DNA of 64,000 nt from Clarkia xantiana subsp. parviflora (lineage: Eukaryota; Streptophyta; Magnoliopsida; Myrtales; Onagraceae): NCBI GenBank assembly GCA_036873135.1, contig JAPTYO010000010.1, forward strand, positions 16,800,772 to 16,864,771, read 5' to 3'. Made by a program: the position numbers and the translations under genes. Shown piece by piece: positions 38,867 to 53,380 of the stretch (its first letter is position 1; each line of letters starts with the position of its first letter). A model generated the notes under the pieces. It saw only the letters and a program-made list of their open reading frames with translations, was not told the origin of the DNA and searched no databases.

Positions 38867-41800
38867 CTAATTCAAGAAGCTTTCTACGATAGGACCACTG
38901 ACTTGAATCTGGGTCAGTGGGTTCGACACAGGGGTCCCACCTGCATGCTTAATGAACTGAGCTGGGGTGAGGATATTTCCATGGCAGAAACACATCAAAC
39001 CCACTTCACCCTTTTTCCCAAACTCAAACATGAACCCTTCTATCTTCTTCCCAAAGGCGCCATCTCCGGTGGCTGTAACTTTCGGCATCGTCTTCATCAA
39101 TCCCCTCTCATCTTGCCAACCTGCAAAGCTCATCAGCTTCACTTTCTTCATCAAGATGCAAGTCTCAGCCTCTACATCTGAAAGGGTGAACATTGGTGTA
39201 GCTACTTCATTAAGCAATGGCCGCTTCCCTGCATTCTCAAACACCAACACTTAATTTCATCTATCAATACAACAATTTACTCCTTACGAGCTGACTTGGT
39301 GAGATTAATAATTATTCTACTTGTGGAGCAAGCATGCTTCGTACTGCCCTCCAGATAGAGCATCTAGAACATCCCGTATGAAAAAAAAGGGTATATTGTT
39401 TACCATATTTTAATTTTTGTCCTAAGTAACAATATATCTATGATTGGAAACATAAGGATAGATTCACATTAATATATAGAAATATATATATCTATCAATA
39501 TTCTAAATATTTAATAGAGTTAAATATATTATTGATAGATTTAGTTGCCCAAAAGATTGAGAAAATATATTGTCAGTATATGTGTTTCCCTATTTAAGAT
39601 ATTGACAATAAATCTAATATATATTTATAGATAGTGCCGAATTTTACACACATATATATATATATTGTTGATTGATTTAGTCTTAAAGATAGAATCTTGG
39701 CAATAAATATATATATGCTTAGTTTTGGCTGAATTATATATATATATATATATTTAATATTGGAAATTATTTTATATAATTAATGTTACTTGGTGGCTAA
39801 GTTAAATTTTGTTTAGTAGACTTCAAAACCCTACTTAGCCCACAAGTAAACATTTCGGCCCAAACCCTTTGATTTAATTATTGGCCCGGTCCAATATATC
39901 AAACCAGGACGCATTGAACCGAACTAGGTTTTCTTAATCGGTTCGAACTAGTCGGGTCGCGTCGGACCGGGGTAACTAAGTGGATCTAACCGAACCAGTT
40001 TTGAGTGTTGAACCGAACCAAACCCTATTTTATTGGACTGGTTCGGACTGAACCAGATTTTAAAAATAAAACCGGACTGAACCGGATTTTACTGAACCGA
40101 ACCAGATTTTTCTGGACCGAACCGAACCAAACCGGACCGAAATTGACTGAACCGAACCGAATTTTTCAAAACTGAATTCAAGTCAATTAAAATAGAATGG
40201 TCAAGTTTTAAAATCCAAATGTTTTGAACCTCAAATGGCCTACACAGTGCTCAAAGGGTTTATTATTATTTGCATTACGATTAAATCTTTATGCCTTGTT
40301 TCGATTACGAGGATGGATCTCGGAGATGCATGTTTTTGAGACTGTATTAATTAGTTGGCTGAATTTCAATTTTTTATTATTCGATATATATTTAAACATG
40401 ATTAGAACTGTCGCCTTGACTGAGTCAAGCTACCTGGATAATGCATGTTATGGGCGGAGCCCTGGTTAAATATATGGTATGCACGCTAGGATAGACATGT
40501 TGTGATGGTTGAAATTGCTTAGGAATCATGCTTAGAATGATGCGTAATTGAATATAAGCATGAATTGCAAATCAGCCCCTAATGTTTAAAATATTTTAAA
40601 ATCGAAAACCAGTCACCAAATATGTATGATTGATGTGGAAGTTTCATGTTGACACGTATGATAGAATGTTGAGGATGTAGCAACATTTAATAATTTACTT
40701 GAAAGTAGAATTATGTATGCAAGCCTGAGTTCCTCAGAACATTAAACGCATGACGCGTAAGCATGAGTGTGGTTTGTGTGATGAATGTTACTTCCGTATG
40801 ATGATTTACATGGATGGTAGAATTGTATATGCATGAGTGAATTCATCGGAATAATTTTCCAAAATAAAAAGGGCCTTGGGAAAGCCAAGATCGGGTATGC
40901 TTGTTTTAAAATTCCTGTTTCGGTAATTTGCGATTAAAACCGTTTTAAAAGACTGATCTATTGGATTGAAGACGACAGTAATGTGAACTCTTTCACAGCC
41001 ATCTTCCATTGGTTTACTGGTGGTCAGTTAGTTTAGATGACTGAGGAATCATTGTTTGTCGCATTCCATCTTAATAGATATTTGACGTATGCAATTCTTT
41101 CTCAAAATGTTATTGTCTCCCTGATTTTGCATAATCATCAACATGTTAAGTAACGAATTTCAGCATAGATGACATCATCTTGTGCTAATGAGCTTTTGAT
41201 TGAGACAAACTACGACTCGTGGAGCAAACACGTCAATGCACTGTTGGAGGATCATGACCTTGTAGGTCACATTCAAAAGTCCATGAGCTGCCCAGATGTT
41301 TGCTCACCAAAGACCTAGCATTTGCCCATTTCCAATGGGAGCAAGATAACAAGAAAGAAAAGGAGATATTGTCATCTGAAATTTCGCAGAACTTCCATGA
41401 TGAATATAATGATGTTCCGATTACAAAGGACATCTGGGATGCTCTCTTCCTGAAATATGGAAATGGTATGGCAGTAATTCTACACCTACTTATACCAATT
41501 AAGGAAGAAAGCTTAAACAGCTACAACAAAAGTGTACTTGAAAGTGTATACGATCTCCTTAGCATGTTGAAACCACTGGAAGAAGAAAGTCAGGTGGGTG
41601 AATGGGATAAAATTCAAGCCATTATCTGGGTACTCCCGAAGTCTTGGAGAGCAGTCAAGGCTTTACTGACGGCCAGTGGTTCCGTACTAGATCTTTTATA
41701 TGTCCTGAAATTCATCGAGATGGAACAAACTCGGCTGAAATCAAATACCGGGACGAGCTGGGCAAGGAAAGAGAAATATGATGAACAAAGGAAAGAGACA

Positions 41801-44800
41801 ACATGTTGTCAACGGTAAAATGTTGACAACGCCTAAACCAGGAAATCTCCGAGTTAAATCAGAAGTAGTCCGCGGGAACTCCAGTCCACGCCGAATAGAC
41901 GAAGGTACAGGGTCCAGCAAATTGCATCCTGAAAAGGTATGCGACGGTGGTTATGTTATGGAAGCTCTAGTTTCCTCCACTGTCACGTTAACTGACTCAA
42001 ATCCTTCTTGGATTCTTGACTCAGGTGCAACGGACCACATAGCCAATGACAAATGATTGTTCGCCAAGTTTAGACGATTTCCAATGGATTATAAGATGAT
42101 ATACATTGGCGAAAACTCACAAGTTGAAGTCATAGGAGTGGGGAACTGCAAGTTGTCTATGAACAATGGCAGGACCATACTACTTGAAAATGTCCTTTTT
42201 GCTCCAAGAATTCGTAGAAATGTTGTTTTTGTTTCTGCTCTTATGAATAATAATTACATTTTATCATTTGAGAAGAACTTTGTTCGCATAAATAAATGCA
42301 ATGTCTTCTTTGGGCATGCTTATTCCTATTATGGTCTCTTTGTCATGGATTTGAATGGAAGTATAGATTCGAATAGAATGTATGCATTATCCTCCAGGGA
42401 AGCAGAAAATGACGCAGTCGGATGGCATGCGAGGCTGGGACATATAAGCTACGATGGGGTACATTCATTAGCCCGAAGAGAGCTTATGCCTGGTACCAAC
42501 AATTTGGTTAAAGAAACTTGCCATGATTGTCTAGCAGGAAAGTCCACCCGCAAACCATTCGAAGAAGCTCAACGAGCCGAGTATCAATTGAAGTTAATTC
42601 ACTCCGACGTCTGTGGACCAATGAGTGTAACCACTAGGAGTGGAAAATGATACTTCGTAACTTTCATTGACGACTTTACCCGTTATGGGTTTACTCATTT
42701 GATTACTCGTAAATCCGAGGCAATAGATTGCTTTAGAAACTTTCTAAACCTCGTAGAGAATCAGCAGGAGCGAAAGGTGAAAACCCTGCGCACTGATAGA
42801 GGTGGAGAATATCTCTCCAATGAGTTTGATAATTTGTGCAAAGAAAGAGAGATAGCCCGTCAAACGACAATCCCCAACACACCACAGCAAAATGGTGTGG
42901 CTGAACGTCGTAATCGAAAACTTCTAGACATGGTTAGAACCATGATGTTGCAGGCACAATTACCTATCTCTTATTAGAGTGATGTGTTATTGACTGCACT
43001 CATGTAGTAAACATTGTCCCAACAAAGGCGGTAGACACAACGCCATATGAGTTGTGGCATGGTAGAGAATTGGATCTCACCATATTGCGACATTGGGGTT
43101 ACGCAGCCTATACACATACAACTGACAGCCGTTTCGGCAAGTTGGGGCCCAGAGGACTAAAGAGTATCTTTATCAGGTATTCAGAGAACTCTAAGGGTTA
43201 CGTATTCGTGTCAACTCAAGAAAATGGTGGCGTGGTCGAACATGAGTCCAGATACGTTAATTTCCTTGAGGACGAATTTCCGACGCTTGGTGAGATTAAA
43301 ACAAATGTAGTCTTGATCGAACTGAAGCAGGATCACACTGACAATCAGGTCCCACTTACTTCGAGTGAGAGATTTGAACCGGCAACACCAGTGAATGACA
43401 TGGTAAATGATAATGGAAACATTTTCACAGTAAATCCAGTGGGAGGAATAAACCCTATCATATGAAATCACTGTTGCCGCAGAGACGAATCAAATAGAAC
43501 CTGATAGTCATATTGCTGAACCAGTAATGTCACAACTACCTATACTACCCATTGTTCCCAGTGGGAGTGATCCGACCAACTTGGTTCCTGGTCCTAGTGA
43601 TCAATGAATTCATCTCGGAAGTAAAACCCCGAGACCGAGAGGTCGTCCAAGGAAAGTGGTATGTCAAGGTTCAAACACTGTTTTTGTTCCAAAATGAGAG
43701 TGATGCTCCGATAAGAAGCATTATTATGAGTGGGAGAAACGTTCAGACTCAAGATGTGATTAACTAGCCTAGACGAAAGTCAAAGGCATTGAACTTATCC
43801 CAAGAAGTGTCCCATCGAGAAGGGTGAAAATCTCACTCTAACGACTGTTGACGAGCATTGGAAAGGCCTCGAGTGGGGAATTTGAGGAAAATAATAAAAG
43901 AGAGAGATCAGTTAAATGAAAGCCATTATAGTCTATAGTTGATTTACCTGCTAACCACAGGGGCACAAGGATACGGTGAGTCCTGAAAGAAGGCTCACCA
44001 CTGATGGAATAGGTCGGGCGATACAAAGCCCGACTAATTGCGAAAGGATATACCCAACTTCACGGAGTGGACTTTGACGAAATGAACTCAGCGACTGTGC
44101 GTAAACCACAGTTAGGGCCATTTATGGTCCTGGTCGCAAGTCTCGATCTCGAGCTGCACCAAATGGATGTTAAGACCACATTCCTCCACGGAAACCTGGA
44201 GGAAGAGATCTAGATGGAGCAACTGGAGGGTTTCATTACTCCTGGTAACGAATGTAAAGTTGTAAACTCCAAAGGTCCATATACGGTCTTAAACAGTCGT
44301 CTCGGCAATGGTACCGCGGATTCCACGAGGAAATCGTAGGAAACGGATTCGTGAATCTTCACGAGGATCCGTGCGTATTATAAGACATCCGGGTCTAAGT
44401 ATGTCATCTTAACATTATACGTGGACGACATACTCATTGCCGCAAACGATGTGAGTTTTATGAACAAGTCAAAGTCCTGGTTGGCATCTGTGTTCGAGAT
44501 GAAAGACATGGGAGAAGCCACGTACATCTTAGGCATTAAAATTGCTAGAGATCGGGCTACCCGGAAATTATGTCTATCTCAAGAAGTTTATATCAACAAA
44601 TTGTTGAAAATATTCAGATTACAAGATGTCAAACCCGTGGATACGCCGGTGGTATTTGGGTGCGCACTGTCGAAACGTGACGGCCCCAAGAATCTGGCAG
44701 AGCGAGAACAGATGAAGGGTGCAGAGTATTTAAGCATGGTCGATAGTCTCATCTACGCCATGCAATGCACCAGTCCGTACATCTATTACACCGTGGGCCT

Positions 44801-47800
44801 AGTAGCACGATTCCAATAAGATCCTGGCTATCAACATTTAAAGGCTGTAAAATGAATTATTCGTAATCTGAAAGGTACTGCTGACTACGCACTGTGCTAT
44901 GAGGGCAAGACGTTAGAATTGACCGGTTACAGTGACACCGACCATGGTGGTGATCCGGATGATCGTAAGTCCACCACAGGAGGAGTCTTTCTCCTTGCTA
45001 ATGCCGTCATTTCATGGACGAGCAAGAAGCAAACCTGTTTCGCGCTGTCTACGATGGAATCAGAATTTGTTGCTCTCTCAAAAAACACACAAGAAGCGGT
45101 CTGGATGAAAAGGCTTCTTACTGCACTGCATGGTGACGAAGACGTGAGTAAACCCGTCGTGGTACACTCTGACTGTCAGGCAGCTATTGCGGCAGTTAAG
45201 AATCCAAAGTACCATAGTCGGACTCAACACGTTGATTTGAAATATTTTTATGCTAAATCTATGGTAGAAGACAATACAATCACTTTAGAATACTTGTCCA
45301 CTGATAACATGGTTGCGGACCCATTAACTAAACCACTACGCAGGGAGATATTCGAAAAACATGTAAAAATGCTTGGATTGCGTAGGGTTTAAAAGTGGCA
45401 TGTATCAGTGATAACATTTTGATAATTTAAAGTTATGCTTTTTATAAACGAGAGAATTGCAATCGAGTTATGATCCATCGACGTCACAATGTATGAATAC
45501 ATCAGATTTATGGTCTATAAACTAAGTCGTATGACGACGCAATCTCTGCCAAACTATGTCGAATGTGAGCCTTACCTAGTCACACAGGTACGGTCGTCTT
45601 GCGGTGGAGGGAGGCCTCTACCAAGCAAGGCTGGCTAAGAATCAGGGGGATAAACATGATTACGAAAGACGATTATCTAGTTTCGAAGTAACTCGACACG
45701 ATCTTCGTTTTGCAAATCACCGTGATGAACTCCATTCGTCATTAAACCACATTCTGGGCCAGATGAGAATCTGCGATAGCATTATTGACATATCACATTC
45801 CTGTCAACTTAGAAGTTCAGGTATGCTATCGACGCGTGCTTCATACTACGCGTGCCATGTTCGACCACGGTCACAGCTCGGTTGTGCTAGATAAGAATCC
45901 TCGTGATTCTAACGGGCGCAAACTTCTTCACCTCGAGCGTGTCCCGGGAGCCTTATGAAGAGGCACTCGAAGTATCCTCACGAGCTCAGAACCCATATCT
46001 AAGGTCAGGCTCAATGTTCGCTTCCCGGCGTACGAGCGTAGTGCTGAACTAAAAGGCCCAGTGACCACGTCTTTGGAAACTGGTTAGGTTTGACTATGGA
46101 TATGAGCGATGAGGATGGTCAAGTTCACATGTAATTCACCGACTCTATTATTCACTAGGTAGCCACCAACCGGATATTAGTTGAAGGTTGTGAATACTTG
46201 TACGGATGCCTTGGAGAAGTGTTCCTATGTGGAAACTAGGCAAAATGGAGAATTATCAGTTGACCTAGGATATAGCGCGACACTATATTGTTTATAACAG
46301 GTTGATTGAAGAAAAGGGAATCAACGTTCCGCGGGCGCTACAACACTCCTACAGATGAGTAGCACGATGCCTGTCGTGTTCGCCGGTCGCACGGCAAACC
46401 TCGTATGAACTATTCAGAAGCAAGGGCGAGATCGAAGGAGTGAAATGTTGATGCTGATTTGAACGACAATACATTAACAGGCACCCTCCCATTCCGGTGA
46501 GTGGGAGCTGTAAGCATATGATGATGGGCGCCGTAAATGGAAGTTCATTATATGTATATGTTACCTAAGACAATTGGGTAAATGTCATGTTAGGAAATTG
46601 GGCCAGACCCAAATCCCAATAGACATGAGAGGCCCAAAATTGGGCCTCCCTTATACTACATGGGGCCGGCCGAACTATGTAGGTGCAAAGTGGACTTTTG
46701 TCCACTTTGCTCCTCCTATATATATGGGGTGTTAGGGGTTTTATTAGGGTTAATCATAATTCCTCTCTAGTGGTGATTTGAGAGGAAACCCTCCCCTCAT
46801 TACCACATAGTTTCGGCCGAACCACTACCACCACCTAGGGTGTGCCAATTTGCCTTCGAGCAAACACTCCGGAGATCCGTCCTTGTCAAGAATCGATCAG
46901 AGGCTTTGCTGTGGAGAATATACCGCGTAGGGCTTCCTTAATAAGGGTGTCGACCGGAGGACCGTGAACTCCCTGCTGCAGGATCTTGGGACTACGGATT
47001 ACGTATGAGGTATGTGCGAATCTTCTGCTGCGTAATATCGATTACTAGCATGTACCGTGTTTATAGTATCCGTAGTGATTACTCCCCGTAATCTAACACA
47101 TTCTTTAATTTATTATGTCTTTAGATCCCTATTTAGTATTCACCAATATTGTTTCAGTTTGAGTTCTTCCACATGTAACAAACAGGCGACTTGCATGAAA
47201 TCTACGTCATCATACAATTTATCATATGTATTAGAACTTCATTTAATTACCAAAACTATTTTAGTTTATGTTATTTCACCTACAACAAATAACCGTCTGA
47301 CTTGATACAATATACGTCATCACATAATTTATTATGTAAATCTCTATTTTCCAACATTATTTTAGTTAGAGTTATTTAACAAGTAACGGCAAGTGACTTT
47401 CATAATTGTATATAAAACGTACGTCATCACATAATTTGTTATATGTCGTCTAGATCTTTATTTAATTGCCGAAATTATTTTAATTTATGCTATTTCACGT
47501 GAAACAAATATCTGTCTGACTTGGTGCAACACATACGTGATCACATACTTTATTGTGTCTTTAAATCCCTATTTAAAAAAAAAAAAAAGAAGATTTTGTG
47601 TTATTTTACATGTAATAAACAAGTAACCTGCATGATCATGCATGAAATGTATGTCATCATACAATCATTATGTCTCTAGATCCTTATTTATCAAAAGTAT
47701 ATTATTGCACGTGGAATAGACTAATGACTTGCATGACGGTGCATTCTGTGTACGTCATCACATAATTTATCATGTACATAAAACATATTTACCCAATTAT

Positions 47801-48885
47801 ATTATTCAATTTTGTGCTATTTCACCTGAAATAAATAGGTGATTTGCATTATTAATATACGTAATTACACAATTTATTATGTCTTTAAATCTGTATTTGC
47901 CCAAAGTTAATTAATTAGTTAGTGCTATTTAACTGTAATAGACAAATGACTTGCATAACTATTTAAGATAGTATACATCATCATACAATTTATTATTTCT
48001 CTTCTATCTCTATTTATCCACATTATGACTTGAGATTTATAAGGCCAATTGATCATCTTTATCCCATATTTCTAACCAAAAAATTAAACATCCTTACTCT
48101 AGCTATATTTCAAAATCAGATAGTCACGAGTAATGGTTGTCTCAAATTCTTAATGGGTCTAATGGTGAATAGTTCCTAATTAATTTGATGCAATGAAAAT
48201 ACAGTAGAGAAATGAATAATTATTACATATCTTTAAATCTATATATACCAAATTAGTCTCCTAAAAATATATTTTCCTAAGTGAGTATTGGGTTTTGAAA
48301 AATATATGAAAAAATGGAAAAACAGTAGAGAAATGAAAGAATACCTCTGTCGTCTTCCCTGGCTTCCAATGTTTGATCAGGATGCATCTCACCAGCTGCT
48401 TCTTCTTCTTCTTCCTCAGCCGCAGCTGCAGCTCCGATTTCCTCCTCTTCTGGCACCGCTGCTAGTCGACGGTCATAGTTTCGCAGCACCGGCACCACTT
48501 CGTACCATGGTCGTGTCAGCCAATGCATTTGATTAAACTCCGGCACCCCCGGGAGCAATTGCCACGCCGGAATCTGGGGCTGCGGCGGCGGCGGCGGCAT
48601 ATCTACTACCATAGGGAGGTAGTTATCCGCTGCAGCAGCAGGTGCATGGAGATCGAGACCATCTGGCGGCTGCTCATTGGCTGCTGCCAAGAAGTTGGCC
48701 ATGAACGACGAGTTGGGCTGCCATCCCAGAAGTTCCATCTCCGGACTGCCCGGCGGGGCGGGTACTGGGTTCAGGTCGGGGAGCTGCTGCTCCGACGAAG
48801 CCTCGCCGGTCACAAACTCAGCCTCAACAGAGGAGCTTCCATCCATCGTCGGACTTCTTCGGCCTCCAGAAACGTCGTTGAACAT
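38867..48885 (-). CDS. Ninja/TDBD-domain protein gene, copy 2 (intact frame)
   Basis: Two exons: 48885-48345 and 39228-38867 (minus), total 903 bases, 300 residues, phase-1 GT-AG junction after EAREDDRG. Exon 1 encodes a Pro- and Glu-rich region with QLPDLNPVPAPP (a DLNxxP EAR-like repression motif), NSSFMANFLAAANE, a VDMPPPPPQPQ tract and a long acidic Ala/Glu run. Exon 2 encodes PKVTATGDGAFGKKIEGFMF, then EVGLMCFCHGN and LTPAQFIKHAGGTPVSNPL, which matches the C-terminal domain of Ninja/AFP proteins (TDBD family), nuclear adaptors in jasmonate and abscisic-acid signalling. The classical Ninja N-terminal motif is not evident, so a more distant TDBD protein is possible. The ~9.1-kb intron is long because a Copia element (39385-47098) sits in it. 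It is a tandem duplicate of the gene at 51215-55437. The frame looks intact, but expression across this intron is unproven. Confidence 0.65.
41169..45392 (+). pseudogene. Copia gag-pol of element B, decayed
   Basis: Domains follow the Copia order. Gag begins at 41169 (MTSSCANELLIETNYDSW) with a frameshift near 41290. The protease has SWILDSGATDHIAND (~42009). The GAG-pre-integrase and zinc region has GWHARLGHISYDG and CHDCLAGK. Integrase has Asp in HSDVCGP, Asp in RTDRGGEY and Glu in TPQQNGVAERRNRK. Reverse transcriptase has YVDDILIAAND (~44418) and EMKDMGEATYILGIKI. RNase H has GYSDTDHGGDPDDRKSTTGG and NMVADPLTKPL before the stop at 45392. In-frame stops or shifts occur near 42054, 42648, 42975, across 43466-44400 and at 44817, so the copy is dead. 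Integrase preceding reverse transcriptase excludes Gypsy. Confidence 0.88.
46509..47098 (+). repeat. 3' LTR of element B
   Basis: About 590 bases, aligned along its length with the 5' LTR of element A (both contain GGCCCAAAATTGGGCCTCC and TTTTGCTGTGAAGAT-like or TTTGCTGTGGAGAATA blocks). The two elements belong to one family with considerable divergence. It is preceded by the purine-rich GAGTGGGAGC. Confidence 0.78.
47100..48000 (+). repeat. ~110-bp satellite in the intron of gene copy 2
   Basis: Eight divergent units marked by TACGTCATCACATAATTTAT near 47205, 47307, 47420, 47533, 47650, 47752, 47862 and 47972, with TTGCATGATTGTGCAT-like and CTATTTAATTACCAAAATTA-like words between. The same satellite fills the intron of gene copy 1, so it predates the duplication. 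Confidence 0.78.
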
Positions 48886-51214
48886 CTTCAATGGAACCTG
48901 AACTGCACCGAGAGAGAGAGAGCAAAGTCTAAACTTATTACCAAAAAATAGTCTAAAACTTAATTAAATATTGTCTTTTCCTCCTCCTTTCTCTCTCTAT
49001 CTCTACAGACAACTAAGCCCTAGCTTCCATGTAGAACACGTGGCCATTATTTTGTTACCATTTTATTTTTTAAGTACATTAATATATATTTCTTGAATTT
49101 GTTGGAGAGGACGGTTAGAATGTAGGATCAGGGTCTTGTTCAAAATGGTAACGTCAGTTCTAATCTTCCAAATTTGTTCTTTACTTATAAGTAGATTTTT
49201 AATAACTTACCTTTATAAGTCAAACTTTTATAAAAAGAAAATGACACCATAATAATAATAATAATAATATGAAAAAAAATGTAAAGATCAAATGTATTCT
49301 TAATTAGTAGTACTTATAGATAATATTTATAGATAAGTTACTTTATAGGATATATATACTAAGCATTTGCATATAAAATTTTATATAATTATTATTTAAA
49401 AGACTGGTATTCTTCTATGAGGAAGAATTGAATTTAAGTAATTAAAAGAGAAAAGATATCGACGATATTGATGATACTTTTATAATCTACTTTAAGTAGT
49501 ATACAGAGAGAAAGATATGTAAAGCATTACAAGATTGCCTCTATATTGAAAATTCTATTTATCTTAACAAACAATGAAGGTAAATGACTGTGGGGATATA
49601 TCCTGGGCAAACTATATAAGTCCTAGTTAGATGTCTAACATAATCTCTTTTTCTCAATATATATATATATATACTTTGTGCTAGATGCATAAAAGTTCGA
49701 CTTTTAAAGAAGACGGACATAAGTTTAACCTTATAAAGTTCTAAGATATATGAAATTACAACAAAATAGGAAACTGGTTAGAGTTTGAATTACTAACAAA
49801 AAATAACATGATTCGTTGATACTGGCGTATGCAATATTTTCTCCCAAGATTAACTATATATCTAAAGCTAATATAATGCTAGAAATATTTAGAAGTACCG
49901 CTACATTAATTATTGTTTCCTTACTTGAATATAACATTATCCTCACCACACTTTGAAATACATGAGGGAACTGTTAAAATACGTCATTCATTATAGTCTA
50001 AATAAATATACGATACAGAGAAATTAACATTGCCAAAAACACCTCTTTTAGATTCGACATTTGTGATGTTCGTTCTCCTTACACAACAAACAACTGTCGA
50101 CTATTCTTCGGGATAATTTTCCAAAAGTTTGTACCTGCTGGACCGAAATCATTTAGACATGCACTAAACCAACATATCCAAGATCAATACATAATGATTA
50201 AACACTCAGATAAATATACTGCATTTTCTATTTTCAGTAAGGAATTATCCATGAAAGCAACCAACAGAACGATACATAGTCCAGGACATATAACACTAAC
50301 TCTATTTATAGTAAAACAAATATATCTATATATGCACTATATATATATATAGGCTGATCTGTTGGTTTTCCTAGTTTAAAAGTTCAGTATCACACTAGGC
50401 TTTAGAAATTCTATAATTGATTTTAAAATTTAAAACTATTAATTTCAACACGTGTGTTATTATCTAATTTAACATTTAAAATTATTGTTCTTTAGAATTT
50501 TCATTTAAAATCAACACGGTTAAAAGTCTTTTAGGTATCTAAGAGTTAATTTTTTTTTTCAAGTACCTATAATATATTTGTTTAAAAGTAATTCATCAAG
50601 TACGTGGAAAACATTATTATCCTATGAAAATTACCATCACAATAAAGTGCGGAAACATCTCAATCTATTCATAGCACTTCCAATCCATGTATTCTTTGCA
50701 AATAATAACATTTTTCCAAAGAAATATATAAATATTTATTGATATTGATATTAAAGGAAGATCCAAAAATGTTTTGGAAACCGAACTCATGTTGAACCGG
50801 AAAGGCATCCGGTCCTGATCTGATTGGTCTGATACGGTTCAACCCTATTCGATTGGTTAAAAAAACGGCATAGCTAAATTTTCATTTATAAATTTGAAGA
50901 CCCAATCTAATATAGTTTTTTTATTTGAATCAGCGAATGACACTATGATCTGATCCGGTCCAATGAAATCAAATTCGGTTCGTTATACATTTTACTAGAA
51001 TATGACCGCTTGTGTGGCCGGTTCATGTCTACCACGACCTCTGATTCGATTTTCAAAATAAAGCCAAAAATACACAAAAACATTAATATTAATATAATTT
51101 AAACGGTCCTTCAAATCACCATAACAAAATGTACTTGAAATCAAATTAGTTCAACAAAGTGACAAAAATGAAGAAATGCCTCGTTTAATTATAAAGCAAT
51201 TCCGAAACCCTAAT
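48886..51214. other. intergenic between the duplicated genes
   Basis: The first part (to ~49350) is the 5' flank of copy 2 and matches the 5' flank of copy 1 near 55560-56650 (GGTCTTGTTCAAAATGGTAA shared). The last part (from ~50300) is the 3' flank of copy 1 and matches 38400-38866. A GA-rich AGAGAGAGAG leader at 48912-48922 lies just upstream of the copy 2 start. No other gene seen. Confidence 0.6.
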
Positions 51215-52462
51215 TCAAAAGGCTATATATATATCTGCAATAGGAACAATAACTTGAATTTGGGTCAGTGGGTCCGACACGGGGGTCCCACCTGCATGCT
51301 TAATGAACTCGGCTGGGGTGAGGATATTTCCACGGCAGAAACACATCAAACCCACTTCACCTTTTTTTCCAAACTCAAACATGAACCCTTCTATCTTCTT
51401 CCCAAAGGCGCCATCTCCAGTTGCTGTGACTTTCGGCATTATCGTCATCAATCCATTCTCATCTTGCCAACCTGCAAAGCTCATCAGCTTCACCTTCTTC
51501 ATCGTGATGCAACTCTCATCCTCTACATCTGAAAGGGTGAACATTGGTGGACCTACTTGTTCCTTGAGCAATGACAGCATCCCTGTATCAATACAACAAT
51601 TTACTGCAGTTAATAATTATTCTAAGTGTGGAGCAATCATACTATTTGTGTTGCTCTTCTCATAGGGCCCCTAGGACACCCCGTGGAAAACCAAAAAAAA
51701 AAAAAAATCTGTCAATTTACTTTTAGTATGTCATCGCAAGGGAATTAGAGATGAAGCCAGAAATTCTATTCAAGGTTAAAAGTTATGTTACGAATTAATA
51801 ACTAGTATAAAAAAAAATCAGAGAGACATATATAAATTTTAAGGACTCAAATTGACAATATTAAAAAAAATTTACAGTAAAAATTGCACATCACTAATAA
51901 TTGAGGGGGCAAAATTTCCCCATTGCTCCTTAATTAGTGCAACATCCCGGATGGAAAGGGACCAGAGTGTTACTTAAACTTTGATATTACATCTCTTTGA
52001 AAAGTGATTTACAATCTATATATATATATACTATTTCCAAGATCAACATAATATAACATTCATGATTCGTGCATATAGTATATGTCATCAGATATTTATT
52101 ATGTATGTAGTAGATCCATAATTATTTCAATTTATGTTGTAACATGTGCGATATAAAAGTGAGATGCATAATTGTGTATGCAGTATACGTCATCACATAT
52201 TTATTATGAATTTAGATTGTTATTTGAAAAAAAATCGTTTCAGTTTGTATTATTGCACATGTATCACACAAGTTGCTTGATAAACTACACATAATCGCAC
52301 GATATTTGTTATGTCTATAGACCCCTAATTACCAAAATCCTTCAAATTTGTGCGGTTGCACATGGAAAGGACAAGAGTATTGTATGATTATACATGCAAC
52401 CTACGTCATCATATAATTTATTGTGAGTTGTATGATTGTGCATGTACGTCATAACATAATTT

Positions 52463-53380
52463 AGGGTTAAATGGTCTTTTGGTGCCACATGTTTAATCAT
52501 TATTGGTTTTTGGTGTTATAAGTTTAATTTTGTAAGCTTTTGGGGTCATATGTTTGGGGTGATGTATGTTTTTAGTATTTCTGTTAGTCAACAGTTAGTT
52601 TGATCGTTAAATAATTTTATTTTGTTCAATTTAGTCCTCAAATTTATATTCCTAAGAATTAATATTTACAAGTTAGTCCCCATAGTTTGCTCCAGTCACC
52701 ACCCAAGGCCTCAGGTCACCACCCACCACCATCCAAGGCCGCCAACGGCTACGAAACGAGTCGGCCACCACCCCAATTGGTGGTGGCCACTGCAATCGGG
52801 GCCGGCCACCACCAATTGGTGGTGGCTACATCCCTAATCAGTGCCGGCCACCACCAATTGGTGGTGGCTACAGCCCTAATCGGTGCCGGCCACCACCAAT
52901 TGGGGTCGTCGGCCCCGATTTGGGCCACATAGGGCCATGACTGAACCTTTTGTGGCTCAGTGTAAGCCAGATGGCTCCATTTTGGGGCCCCTGGCTCCGG
53001 TCGGAGCCATAGAGCCCCGACCAGAGCCACAGAGGGATTCAACTGAGCCCTCTGTGGCTCAATCGGAGCCAGAGGGTCCAGAAATGGAGCCCTTGGCTGC
53101 GATTGAGCCATATAGGGCTCAGTTGAATCCCTATGTGTCCCAAATCGGCGCCGGCGACCCTAACTGGTGGTGGCCGGCTCTGATTAGGGTTTTAGCCAAC
53201 ACCAACTGGTGGTGGCCGGCCCCAATTGCAGTGGTTACCACTAATTGGGGCCGGCCACCACTAATTGAAATTGAAATTCCGCCATCCTCCGATTGTGTGT
53301 AAGTAAAAAAATGCCACTGAAGTTGATAGTAATTACATTATGCCAGTATAAGAGAAAATCAGACTGTTAGCATTCCCAGA
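52463..53380. mobile_element. insert with GC-rich palindromic repeats, probable TE
   Basis: Starts GGGTTAAATGGTCTTTTGGT, close to the terminus of the foldback MITE at 8974 (GGGTTAACAGGTCTTTTGGT), which suggests a Mutator-like non-autonomous element. The interior (52690-53280) is GC-rich, with three or more ~48-base units of GCCGGCCACCACCAATTGGT plus GGTGGC and runs of GGAGCCA-type words. Long open frames there follow from composition. A matching inverted right end was not found. Gene copy 2 lacks the insert. Confidence 0.45.

Larger units (their letters stand above)
39385..47098 (+). mobile_element. Copia retrotransposon in the intron of gene copy 2 (element B)
   Basis: About 7.7 kb, opposite in orientation to the host gene. 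The 5' LTR is missing: the element begins inside the leader (39480-41160 matches element A 34060-35520, including GTGAACTCTTTCAC). Then come gag-pol (41169-45392), a ~1.1-kb 3' non-coding region and a full 3' LTR (46509-47098, starting TGTAAGCATATGATGATGGG, TATA at CTATATATATGGGG). The sister gene copy at 51-55 kb lacks it, so it arrived after the gene duplication or was never shared. The 5' boundary is approximate. Confidence 0.8.

Noticed and set aside
48288..48951. Plus-strand frames opposite Ninja-like exon 1
   Set aside because: Shadows of a GC-rich, repetitive coding exon; the minus-strand frame has the conserved sister copy and splice site.
52622..53302. Overlapping Pro/Trp/His-rich frames up to 139 residues
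   Set aside because: Composition effect of GC-rich palindromic repeats; frames on both strands are open with repetitive content.
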